From Siphonobacter sp. SORGH_AS_0500 (GTDB taxonomy: Bacteria; Bacteroidota; Bacteroidia; Cytophagales; Spirosomataceae), in NCBI RefSeq assembly GCF_002838835.1, contig NZ_NHPP01000004.1:248001-312000 (forward strand): a stretch of DNA of 64,000 nt, given 5' to 3'. The translations under genes were made by a program, and so were the position numbers. The stretch's first letter is position 1; each line of letters opens with the position of its first letter. Under the pieces are notes generated by a model. The model made no database searches and was not told where the DNA came from. It saw nothing but the letters and a program-made list of their open reading frames with translations. This document shows positions 1 to 7,991 of the stretch, piece by piece.

Positions 1-127
1 AATTAACCAGACAGCCTTTTTCCAGAATGACGTATCGCAGACCTTTTTGTTTGGCGTGCAGGCCGCAGGCCAAACCAATGGGGCCGCCGCCGATGATGAC
101 TACGTCGTATAATTGATTATCTGCCAT
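1..127 (-). CDS. FAD-dependent oxidoreductase, YpdA/thioredoxin-reductase-like (partial)
   Basis: Only the N-terminal 42 residues lie in the window; the gene runs off the left edge. It starts MADNQLYDVVIIGGGPIGLA, a classic Rossmann beta-alpha-beta with the GxGxxG dinucleotide-binding motif (GGGPIG), followed by a second strand ending in an acidic residue (YVILEKG) that would bind the ribose of FAD. Bacteroidota carry YpdA-family bacillithiol-disulfide/thioredoxin-reductase-like proteins with this start, which is my best guess, but other pyridine-nucleotide-disulfide oxidoreductases cannot be excluded from the fragment. Confidence 0.7.
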   Translation of the reverse strand, partial: MADNQLYDVVIIGGGPIGLACGLHAKQKGLRYVILEKGCLVN

Positions 128-191
128 TTTCAAGAGAAGAACTAATGTAATAAGTCAACAGAGCATTTTGTTGGAAAGGTTCAAACGAAAA

Positions 192-806
192 TTAATTCAA
201 ACGTTCAATTTCCCGACGGATGTTTGCTCTGGCCTGAGTTTCGTACTGATCCTGAAAAAGATGCGTCTTGTAAATATTAGCCATAGCCAGAAATACATTC
301 AGAATTTTCTTACGGCCATCGGCGTAAATAGCCTCAGGGATAGCTTGAAATTCGGTTCTTATTTTCTGGGCATAGGCATCATAGGCTTCGGGAGATTCTC
401 CCAGAATCGCCAGATCAAAGTCCAGCAAAAAATCCAGATCGCTGTCTTCGGTATGATTGGCGTGCGTCTTCGTCGAAAGAATGTACTCGTAAATGGTACG
501 AATGGATTCCGTACTTAAATCCGTTTTTGATAGCCATTCCTGAGCTCGTTCGGCACTCTGAAGTTCATTATTCGTGTAAAGAGGTTCGTAGATAACATCA
601 TGGAAGGCGATGCTCAGCAAAACAATATCCGGCTGGTGCAAATGTTCGCGGTGAGTTGAGAACAGGTCAAACATATGCTGGATATGCGTCCAGTTATGAT
701 ACGGGCGAACGTCCGTATTGCTATAATATTGATCCAGAAAAGCCATTACCTTCTCGGCGTAGGACAGATCGGATACCGATTGCAAAAGTGCCTTCAATTC
801 CTCCAT
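192..806 (-). CDS. HD-domain metal-dependent phosphohydrolase-like protein
   Basis: 204 aa, soluble. The pattern YHNWTH (residues 36-41), then AFHDVIYE with the HD doublet at 69-70, then a later acidic cluster (HTEDSDLDF), matches the predicted HD-superfamily hydrolases of about 200 aa found across bacteria. The histidines and aspartates are expected to bind a metal pair. The natural substrate of this family is not known; a nucleotide or phosphoester is only an inference. It is a stand-alone gene, 64 nt from the start of the flavoprotein gene, which is transcribed in the same direction further left. Confidence 0.75.
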   Translation of the reverse strand: MEELKALLQSVSDLSYAEKVMAFLDQYYSNTDVRPYHNWTHIQHMFDLFSTHREHLHQPDIVLLSIAFHDVIYEPLYTNNELQSAERAQEWLSKTDLSTESIRTIYEYILSTKTHANHTEDSDLDFLLDFDLAILGESPEAYDAYAQKIRTEFQAIPEAIYADGRKKILNVFLAMANIYKTHLFQDQYETQARANIRREIERLN

Positions 807-862
807 AACTCAAACCTATAAAAAGTATGCGTTTACAAAATGATATAGGTTATAAAAAGCAA

Positions 863-886
863 ACGACTCGCGGGTAGGCGAGTCGT
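863..886 (-). terminator. Intrinsic terminator after the lipoprotein gene
   Basis: Perfect 9-bp stem (863-871 with 878-886, GC-rich core) and 6-nt loop. Read on the minus strand it is followed by a T-rich stretch, 26 nt past the stop codon of the lipoprotein gene. Confidence 0.6.
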
Positions 887-911
887 CTGAAGGATAGGGT
901 CAACGCATAGG

Positions 912-1448
912 CTACTTAGCTTTAAGGCCCAGAATAACGTCCATTTCTTTTGTCTTAACAGTGGTAAGATCAACATTCTTTTTTTCTAGAACTGCGAAAC
1001 CTAAGACATAAGCAAGAAAATTTTCATTATTAAGTTCTAGATATTTTTCTGGACTTTTAGAAATATCCAATTTTTCTCCTAAGAATAGCTTTAAAGTTTG
1101 TCCATCAAGGCTAACAATTTTGAAACTAATATCTTCTTTATCGACAGTAACCTTTAAAATATTATCTGTAAGAGTCCATTTTCCTGTTTCTTTATCGCCG
1201 TTTTCGTCAGTGCCTACATACTCGCCATTTTCCTTTAATAGCATACCCGTAGAAGAGGCATCAGCATCACCATCTACCGAGTAAGTGTTACCGTCTACTT
1301 TTACATCAACGCTGTTTCCTACCCAATTTTTGTTAACCAGATCGGATTTTTTGATGGGATTAGAGGCATCTTTGTTATCTTTTGAACAACTAACTAAAGT
1401 GAAGATTGAAATAAATAAAAGGATGGTGGAAGATCGTAAAAAATTCAT
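912..1448 (-). CDS. Lipocalin-like lipoprotein
   Basis: 178 aa. The N-terminus is a lipoprotein signal: a hydrophobic stretch (ILLFISIFTLVS) ending in the lipobox-like VSC with the lipidated Cys at residue 21. The mature part has the motif of lipocalin-like/META-like small beta-barrel lipoproteins of Bacteroidota: strand NWVGNSVDV, then MLLKENGEYVG, then TGKWTLTDNILKV. Such proteins sit in the periplasmic or outer-membrane leaflet; their ligand is unknown. The coding sequence is more AT-rich than the flanking HD gene. Confidence 0.6.
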   Translation of the reverse strand: MNFLRSSTILLFISIFTLVSCSKDNKDASNPIKKSDLVNKNWVGNSVDVKVDGNTYSVDGDADASSTGMLLKENGEYVGTDENGDKETGKWTLTDNILKVTVDKEDISFKIVSLDGQTLKLFLGEKLDISKSPEKYLELNNENFLAYVLGFAVLEKKNVDLTTVKTKEMDVILGLKAK

Positions 1449-1756
1449 GGTTAGGATGAGTTTATAATGGTTGAGGTGGCAATATGCAATTTGTTTTAAT
1501 GAGTGTGCAAGTCAATTTTAAAAATTCATGAAATTATAATATAAACCGATGTATGGTTATCTTTAGGTAAGAGCCTAGATGGTTGTTCAGGAATAAAGTA
1601 AAATATTGAGCTACCCTTACTTATCATTCATGATTATTATAGCGATTAAGCTATTTATATAAGTTAATAATTGTGTAGCTAACTATATAAATTGGTAGTC
1701 AATATATATTAGGTTAATTGTTTTATAAAAAATATCATAAGCGAACTAAAAACTAG
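1449..1756. other. AT-rich gap, no gene seen
   Basis: About 300 nt of strongly AT-rich sequence between the lipoprotein gene and the orphan gene. It holds the promoter of the lipoprotein gene somewhere near its left end, but I could not pick out a convincing -33/-7 pair. No ORF or stable hairpin seen. Confidence 0.5.
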
Positions 1757-2425
1757 TTAAAAAATATTATCGCCAAATAGGATATCGTAAAAAGAAAATT
1801 TAATAGGCTCAAGTACTGTATCTAATCCTGTACCAAAAGGGATAACCCCTGTAATTGATTTTTGTAAAAAGCGATAATCAACGAAACTGTAATTTGGATA
1901 ATAATAAGTAATATCTTTAATTATTTTAGATGTCCATGTGTGCTCCAGCTCCGAAATATTTTCTCGATGAAACGGCCCAAATGATTTCTTTCCATAATTA
2001 TTTACTAAAGGTGCCTCATTGACAGTATATCTATAATCAGCTTCAGAAGTAAAGCTTTCAGTTATGAATACAGTAAAATAGGAAGACATTAGAGAAACAG
2101 AAATATTTATATAAGAATCTTGATATATTCTGTTATTTGATGATGAATAAAACTTTAAAGCCATTTTTAAACTTGGCTCTTGATAATAAGATAGATCTAA
2201 AAGCTCGAATTGGGGGAAGTCATTGTGAATAGCGTGCTTAAATAGGTTCCAATCCTTGGGGCCACTGTGACCATCTATAAGTGTATTGATTTTTTCCTCT
2301 ACAATCTGCTCAAGTTTAGAATAGCCTATATACCTATCTCTATAAAAGGGTAGACCGATTGGGTAATATTTACTTATAGCCTCTAATAAAAGAAATGCTA
2401 AGTTAGCTTGATTGGATGATTCCAT
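1757..2425 (-). CDS. Orphan AT-rich hypothetical protein
   Basis: 222 aa from the ATG at 2425; an in-frame TTG at 2476 would add 17 residues but lies inside an inverted repeat, so I prefer the ATG. Not recognised. The protein is soluble, rich in Tyr, Ser, Asn and Phe, with no signal peptide or membrane segment. Codon use and base composition are distinctly more AT-rich than neighbouring metabolic genes, and non-coding AT-rich stretches lie on both sides, which suggests horizontally acquired or orphan sequence. No partner gene is present. It could be an immunity-type or defence-island accessory protein, but nothing in the sequence shows this. Confidence 0.5.
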   Translation of the reverse strand: MESSNQANLAFLLLEAISKYYPIGLPFYRDRYIGYSKLEQIVEEKINTLIDGHSGPKDWNLFKHAIHNDFPQFELLDLSYYQEPSLKMALKFYSSSNNRIYQDSYINISVSLMSSYFTVFITESFTSEADYRYTVNEAPLVNNYGKKSFGPFHRENISELEHTWTSKIIKDITYYYPNYSFVDYRFLQKSITGVIPFGTGLDTVLEPIKFSFYDILFGDNIF

Positions 2426-2499
2426 GGTTACTAAATAATTGTTAACTTGGACATTCAATATATTGTAAAGGCTCAAGTTAATAATTATTTAGTAACCAT
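2424..2499. repeat. 26-bp inverted repeat over the start codon of the orphan gene
   Basis: Left arm 2424-2449 and right arm 2474-2499 match in 25 of 26 positions as reverse complements, separated by a 24-nt spacer. The left arm reaches two bases into the ATG of the orphan gene (2423-2425). It could act as an operator for a dimeric regulator or as an mRNA hairpin hiding the translation start; it could also be the remains of a mobile element. Confidence 0.75.
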
Positions 2500-2843
2500 A
2501 CTGAGCATTATTGATTTTTATACTTTCATTGCCCAATATCATTTGCATGAATTAAATAGGGTGATAAAAATGAATACAAAAATTGAAAAAAGATTTATCT
2601 TAGAATTGATTTCATAACTTGTAAAGCTTATAAGCCAAGGTTTAAATATTTATCTAATGAGTGTAAAGTGGATATCTACATATTGTATATAATACTAAGA
2701 AAGAAAAGAAAGTATTTTACTGACTCTTTCTGTATGTTTATAGCTACTGTAGTATTAAAGATATTTGTCTTATTATCAATTAATTATATGTAGTTTGTTT
2801 TGTACAATGGGTAAAACAATTCTAATGGCAACAAAAAAGTGGT
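2500..2843. other. AT-rich gap, no gene seen
   Basis: AT-rich non-coding sequence between the inverted repeat and the dcp terminator. I see no ORF worth calling. Confidence 0.5.
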
Positions 2844-2915
2844 ATTAATTAAGTGCATAAAAAAAGCCGCTTCCCTGCGACAGGGAAGCGGCTTTTTTTT
2901 ATGCACTTAATTAAT
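2844..2915 (-). terminator. Very long perfect-arm terminator hairpin of the M3 peptidase gene
   Basis: The arms 2844-2877 and 2881-2915 are reverse complements except for one extra T in the T-run, with a 3-nt loop (cga). The core GCCGCTTCCCTG stem is flanked by A7/T8 runs, so it can terminate in both directions. The pairing continues through a further 15 bp on each side, far beyond what a terminator needs. The stop codon of the peptidase gene lies 2 nt away (2917-2919). Confidence 0.85.
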
Positions 2916-2916
2916 C

Positions 2917-5052
2917 TTATTGAGCAATTAAACCAGCCCGGCGTAACATGGCATCGGGTTGAGGTTCGCGGCCCCGAAAACGTTTGTAGAGTTCCATGGG
3001 CTTCTCAGTACCTCCTTTCGATAAGATGTTATCGCGGAAAGATTTAGCGACTTGTTTGTTGAAAATACCTTTCTGTTTGAAGAGATCAAAAGCATCCGCA
3101 TCCAGTACTTCACTCCACATGTACGAGTAATAACCGGCTGAATACCCCCCCGCAAAAATGTGAGCAAACGCTGGACTAAGGGCCGTACCTTCCACAATTG
3201 GGTATACTTCCGTCTGAGCAGCTACTTCTGCTTCTACCTGTGCCACCGTTTTTCCGCTGGGAACTTGTCCGTGCCAGGCCATGTCGGTCAGGCCGAGGTT
3301 AATCTGACGAGCGGTACCTACGCCAGCCATGAAGTTGGAAGAAGCTTTCAGTTTCTCAATATATTCCTGCGGAATAACTTCTCCCGTTTGGTAGTGCTTG
3401 GCAAAGAGTTTCAGTACTTCTGGTTCAAGGCAGAAATTCTCCATGAACTGACTGGGTAACTCAACGAAATCCCAAGAGACACTGGTTCCGCTCAGGGCGT
3501 CATACTTCACGTGTGAGCTCATGGCGTGTAGGGCATGACCGAATTCGTGGAAAAGTGTTTCCACTTCCCGGAAAGTCAGTAAGGAAGGCGTCGTTTCGGT
3601 AGGACGGGTGAAATTACACACGTTCAATACGTGCGGACGAACGTCTTTCCCATTGGCAAAATGCTGCGAACGCGTGCCCGAATTCCAGGCTCCAGCCCGT
3701 TTGCCGGGGCGGGGGAAGTAATCACCGTACCAAATGGCTAATAACTGGCCTTTGTCGTCCAGAATTTCATAGGTTTTTACTTCTTCATTCCAGGTTGGAA
3801 TATCTTTACGTTCCTTGAAAGTCAGGCCGTACAACTTATTCGTCAGCGTGAACAGACCCTCCAGAACGTTTTCAAGTTTGAAGTAAGGCTTCAGTAATTC
3901 GTCATTAATCGAGTACTTCTCTTTCTTCAGTTTTTCCGCGTAGTAACCCGCATCCCAACGTTGAAGAACGGGTTCAGCATATCCCTGTTTTCTGGCAAAT
4001 TCAGTTAATTCCTTGATTTCCCGTTCGGCTGCGGGTTTGGCGTAGTTCAGCAGGTTTTTCTCAAACTCCATCACCTTCGCCGGATTTTCTGCCATGCGTT
4101 CTTCCAGCACGTAATCCGCCCAGGTTTTATAGCCTAGAAGCTTGGCTTTTTCGTAACGCAGCTTTACAATTTTCTGGATGATTTCCTGATTGTCGTTTTT
4201 GTCGCCTTTAAAACCGCGTTTATTATACGCTAACCAAAGTTCTTTCCGCAAAGCTGCGTCGTCGGCGTATTGCATGAACGGGCCGTAGCTGGGAGCCTGA
4301 AGCGTAAATACCCAACCTTCTTTATTCATCTTCTTCGCCGTTGCTTTGGCGGCTTCTTTTACGAAGTCAGGCAACCCAGAAAGACGTTTTTCGTCGGTTA
4401 CCACAAGGCTGTATTCATTCGTTTCCGCGAGGTTATGCTCGTTAAACTCGATGGATAACTGCGATAACTCCTTATTAATTTCGCGAAGCTTGTTTTTGTC
4501 GGTTTCCGAAAGGTTCGCACCACTGCGGGCAAAACCCTTGTAGGTTTTCTCCAGCAACATCTGATCTTCCTTGTTGAGTTTCAGCTTGTCGCGTTCATCC
4601 CAGACGGCTTTTACCCGGGCAAAGAGCTTATCATTCAGCGAAATATCATTGCTGTAATCCGTTAACAGCGGCGAAGCTTCACGAACCGTTTTCTGGATTT
4701 CGGGTGTTGTTTCCGCACTGTTCAAGTGGAATAAAATGGGGGTTACGCGGCTTAGCAATTCTCCGGCATTTTCCAGAGCCACGATGGTGTTCTGAAAAGT
4801 GGGCTTTGCCGCGTTAGAAATGATGATATCAATGTCTTTCCGACCTTGCTTCATGCCTTCCTGAATGGCTGGGATGAAGTGTTCTACTTTGATTTTATCG
4901 TAAGCGGGCGTTTCAAAAGGAGTTTTAAACGCCTGTAAAAGAGGATTTTCTTCCATAGGTACAGACTTAACAGTAGCGTTAGGGCCCTGAGCGTGAATCA
5001 GCGAGGGACTAGCCGCCAGACTTAACAGCAGAGGGAGTTGTTTAAGTTTCAT
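2917..5052 (-). CDS. dcp: M3 family metallopeptidase (peptidyl-dipeptidase Dcp-like), secreted
   Basis: 711 aa, the usual length for Dcp/oligopeptidase A. It has a signal peptide (MKLKQLPLLLSLAASPSLIHAQ), so it probably acts in the periplasm. The zinc-binding motif HEFGHALH lies near residues 502-509, after the family-typical stretch of RPTETTPSLLTFREVETLFHE. The C-terminal part (FAGGYSAGYYSYMWSEVLDADAFDLF) is the conserved M3 substrate-binding region. The family removes C-terminal dipeptides or cleaves short peptides. The gene is monocistronic, with its own strong terminator. Dcp versus oligopeptidase A cannot be settled by eye. Confidence 0.9.
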   Translation of the reverse strand: MKLKQLPLLLSLAASPSLIHAQGPNATVKSVPMEENPLLQAFKTPFETPAYDKIKVEHFIPAIQEGMKQGRKDIDIIISNAAKPTFQNTIVALENAGELLSRVTPILFHLNSAETTPEIQKTVREASPLLTDYSNDISLNDKLFARVKAVWDERDKLKLNKEDQMLLEKTYKGFARSGANLSETDKNKLREINKELSQLSIEFNEHNLAETNEYSLVVTDEKRLSGLPDFVKEAAKATAKKMNKEGWVFTLQAPSYGPFMQYADDAALRKELWLAYNKRGFKGDKNDNQEIIQKIVKLRYEKAKLLGYKTWADYVLEERMAENPAKVMEFEKNLLNYAKPAAEREIKELTEFARKQGYAEPVLQRWDAGYYAEKLKKEKYSINDELLKPYFKLENVLEGLFTLTNKLYGLTFKERKDIPTWNEEVKTYEILDDKGQLLAIWYGDYFPRPGKRAGAWNSGTRSQHFANGKDVRPHVLNVCNFTRPTETTPSLLTFREVETLFHEFGHALHAMSSHVKYDALSGTSVSWDFVELPSQFMENFCLEPEVLKLFAKHYQTGEVIPQEYIEKLKASSNFMAGVGTARQINLGLTDMAWHGQVPSGKTVAQVEAEVAAQTEVYPIVEGTALSPAFAHIFAGGYSAGYYSYMWSEVLDADAFDLFKQKGIFNKQVAKSFRDNILSKGGTEKPMELYKRFRGREPQPDAMLRRAGLIAQ

Positions 5053-5240
5053 AGTCTATTGATGTTAGGTAAAACAAATAACGAATTTGCTAAGGAAACC
5101 GTGTTTTACCAAACCGCTCATGGAAAAAGCGGTAGACGGATTGACAAGTTATAGAGCTATGTTTGTATTCATTAATGAAAGAATAATCCAAAACACTCGT
5201 ATCAGTTCATCTGATCTGATCGGTTAGTAACCTTATTTTT

Positions 5241-5756
5241 ATGAGCATGAATCTCTTTTTGCTTCGCGTCAGTGAAGCACGTTTAAAAGATTATCAGCTT
5301 AATGGCAAAGTCAGTGAACGTAATCCATTAGTAGAAGATCTGGATCATGCCAGTACCATCTTTACAAAAGGAGAATTTACGAGCATAAAAAAATCCTGGG
5401 AAGGAATTGTGTTTTTGATGACTGGAAAGCCCTTTGAAGAAGCTTTAACCGAGCCATTTACTACGGTCATTACGGGTAGAAAATCCCTGGAAGTAGCATT
5501 GCCGACTGCAACAGTTGCCCCACGTTACCTGACGAGCACAGAGGTTATTCGGGCCCATCAGATGTTACGTTTAATCACGAATGAAATTCTGATGGATCGG
5601 TATAATGCAGGAGTAATGAATGATCTGGGTATTTATCCTGGAAACTGGGAAGCACCAGAAGCGAAAAGTTACCTTCTTCGGGGATTCGATCACCTGAAAG
5701 ATTTTTACGTCGAAGCTGCCACTCAAAAGCAGGCAGTTATTATGTTTTTAGCCTAA
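5241..5756 (+). CDS. DUF1877 (YfbM-like) protein
   Basis: 171 aa, soluble. It begins MSMNLFLLRVSE and contains the DUF1877 features seen in E. coli YfbM: an early LDHASTIF-like segment, SWEGIVFLMTG (the KxWxxLhxLLTG-type motif), and a C-terminal YLLRGFDHLKDFYVEAATQ segment (typical: F..L..FY..A...G). The function of the family is unknown. It is a single gene between two oppositely oriented ones, sharing a terminator with the DUF4394 gene. Confidence 0.7.
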   Translation: MSMNLFLLRVSEARLKDYQLNGKVSERNPLVEDLDHASTIFTKGEFTSIKKSWEGIVFLMTGKPFEEALTEPFTTVITGRKSLEVALPTATVAPRYLTSTEVIRAHQMLRLITNEILMDRYNAGVMNDLGIYPGNWEAPEAKSYLLRGFDHLKDFYVEAATQKQAVIMFLA

Positions 5757-5757
5757 C

Positions 5758-5793
5758 AAAAAAGGTACGGCCCAAATGCACCGTACCTTTTTA
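5758..5793. terminator. Bidirectional terminator
   Basis: A hairpin with arms around AAAAAAGGTACGG and CCGTACCTTTTT and a 10-nt loop. The A-run on one side and the T-run on the other let it serve both the DUF1877 gene (+) and the DUF4394 gene (-). Confidence 0.85.
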
Positions 5794-5812
5794 TTTATCA
5801 AAAACACAAAAC

Positions 5813-7333
5813 TTAAAAACCAAGTCCTAAGGCAAAGCCGCGGGCAGATTTTAGCGGAGCAGAAACCTGCGTAGCTTTACCCGTCGTAAGGTCAACTTTG
5901 TAAAGCAGCGTGCTGCCTCCTGACTGAAGAATGGCATAAGCCATACCCGTAGTGCCCCCAATGTCAAACCCATTATTACCTAAAGCGTCCACTCCAGAAG
6001 GACCTACAGGAACCAGCGTTCCATCATTAGGAGGAACCTGACGATAGAGTATATCCGTGTTGGTATCGAAGTTGTACAACGTTGTTGCGGTAGCTCCAGC
6101 ATAGTTATTAGTATAAGCAGAAGCCGTTACCGAAGGCGTACCAGGATTGATCGTACCATCAACTGTTGCTACCAGCGTAGAAGGTTCAACCCGTAAATTC
6201 TGACCCGTGTTACTAATGATTCGAATGCGGTCGGCTACCGGGTTGAAATCAAAACCGAAATCTGTTCCCTGTAAGGCAACACTTAAAGCACCAGAACCTA
6301 CGGGAGCTGCGGCTCCAGAAGACGTATTGATTACGTAAATCCGGCTGTTACTACCCAAAGCATATAACTGGCCCGTCGCTGGGCGGAAGTCAATGCCCAG
6401 CACACGTTCGCCCGTTTGAAGACCTGTGATGGCTTTAGTTGTCACGGCACTGGCGTTGGCAGGATCAAAAATCAGCAATTCATAGGTAACTGCATCGATA
6501 GAATACGCTACGGGTTGGGGTACTAAAGCAATACCGAGTAATTCACGATCCAGATCGCCCAGCTTTTTCAGGCTGCCATTGCCCACATCCACCTGGGCAA
6601 TTTCCCATTTCCCCTCCACTTTTACGGAAGCCAAGGTGAACGAGTTGTCGGGAGAAATATCGAAACCACCCACGGCTTCAACGTTTAAGCCCAGCGAACC
6701 CACGGGAACAAGCGTACCATTGTTCGGAGGGTCCTGCTTATACAAACGGTCGGTTACGGGATCAATGTCATACAACGTGGTCGTGGTAACTCCGGCACGG
6801 CTGTTGGTATAAGCAGCAGCTGTAATCGTGGCTCCAGAAACACCGTTAATAGTACCGTCGATGGCTGCTACATCACCCGTCTCAGGGTGTAAACGTAAGT
6901 TCTGGCCGGTATTAGTAACCAGGCGAATTCGGTCTACTGTGGGATTGAAATCAAAAGCAACTTCAGTACCGTTAATGGCTGTAGATAAAGCCTTTACTAG
7001 CGTGGCTCTTCCCGCTGAACCGTCCGAAGCGAGGTTAATGGTATAAAGCTTGCTGGCATTGGTCACTGCATATAATTGACCCGTTGCCGGACGGAAGTCA
7101 ATAGCTAATACTTTTTCACCGTCGGGCACTGCCACCTTGAAGGAGCGAAGCGGAGCATTGGGTGACAACGTGCTGATTTGCTGTAACTGGTTGTCGGTAG
7201 TTAAACCATAGAAAATCTGGTTGGGAAGTGGTGACGGAGGAGTCCGGTGGTCCATGCATGATTGCAGAGAAACCAAAGCGGCAAGTGTCACTACGGCACC
7301 CAACTGGCGGATGCCTCTGTACAGATGTACCAT
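5813..7333 (-). CDS. DUF4394 lipoprotein with two internal repeats
   Basis: 506 aa. The signal (GAVVTLAALVSLQSC, Cys 26) looks like a lipobox, so the protein is probably membrane-anchored. The rest consists of two homologous halves. Each begins with a (V)L(A/G)IDFRPATGQLYA motif, then a DFNP..DRIR..(T/S)NTGQNLR motif, an AAYTN/SAYTN...TTLY motif, and a LY.Q.PPN(N/D)GTLVPVG motif. This is the DUF4394 layout, a predicted beta-propeller-like repeat of unknown function. Starts at an ATG at 7333; the stop is 20 nt from the shared terminator. Confidence 0.8.
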   Translation of the reverse strand: MVHLYRGIRQLGAVVTLAALVSLQSCMDHRTPPSPLPNQIFYGLTTDNQLQQISTLSPNAPLRSFKVAVPDGEKVLAIDFRPATGQLYAVTNASKLYTINLASDGSAGRATLVKALSTAINGTEVAFDFNPTVDRIRLVTNTGQNLRLHPETGDVAAIDGTINGVSGATITAAAYTNSRAGVTTTTLYDIDPVTDRLYKQDPPNNGTLVPVGSLGLNVEAVGGFDISPDNSFTLASVKVEGKWEIAQVDVGNGSLKKLGDLDRELLGIALVPQPVAYSIDAVTYELLIFDPANASAVTTKAITGLQTGERVLGIDFRPATGQLYALGSNSRIYVINTSSGAAAPVGSGALSVALQGTDFGFDFNPVADRIRIISNTGQNLRVEPSTLVATVDGTINPGTPSVTASAYTNNYAGATATTLYNFDTNTDILYRQVPPNDGTLVPVGPSGVDALGNNGFDIGGTTGMAYAILQSGGSTLLYKVDLTTGKATQVSAPLKSARGFALGLGF

Positions 7334-7991
7334 GAAACAGATAAGTTTATAGTGAAAATGAAAAAGGATTAGTAATGACAGCGTAATAAATTCGAACGAA
7401 TTATTACCATCTGTTAACAGGGTAATAACTAATAATTTTGAATCTGGTTTTAATAAATATCAATTAACCTGATTTATGTAGGGAATTGAAAAGCTAAAGT
7501 ATTTAAAATCAGAGTAATATCTAAATTGCTAGACAAAAAATATACTTGCCTTAAAGAATTTACCAGGGACATTTATTACCGCAATAGGTAGTCCGATTTC
7601 TGGATAATTGGGGGTTAAAAATAAACACGAATGCAGGGGCTGAACGCACTAAACGTACCGATACTCAGGTCATTAGTAACCTCATGCGGGTGGCTAAGTT
7701 TTCCAGGGCAATCAAGCCGCCGCTTGTTGCTACCTCAAAAGTCATTAGAGCTTCAACCCGTCCTACAAGAGTAATTACAGTTATCCTCAGCCAACAGCTT
7801 TAACTACTACGGAACTTGCCTTTTGTTGTAGGCTTACTTAGTAGGTTTGAACGGTAAAAATATGGATGAATATACCCATCTGATGTGTTTTTACGGTATT
7901 ACACGATTTATGACTGTATATTGAAAAGCTGTATGTATATTTTCACTTTAGTGATATTTTTTTGCCTTTTAAATATACAATTACTTGCTGT
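7334..7991. other. Intergenic region with a GC-richer open stretch
   Basis: A divergent gap between the DUF4394 lipoprotein and the GH13 gene. Most of it is AT-rich, but 7588-7806 is less so and open in one plus-strand frame for 72 codons without an ATG (it includes ERTKRTDTQVISNLMRVAKF). The translation is basic and resembles a degraded coding fragment. I cannot name a parent family. The rest probably carries promoters for both flanking genes. Confidence 0.4.

Noticed and set aside
7962..7991. ATG at 7962 as start of the GH13 gene
   Set aside because: The added 10 residues hide the signal peptide; the ATG at 7992 gives a clean one.
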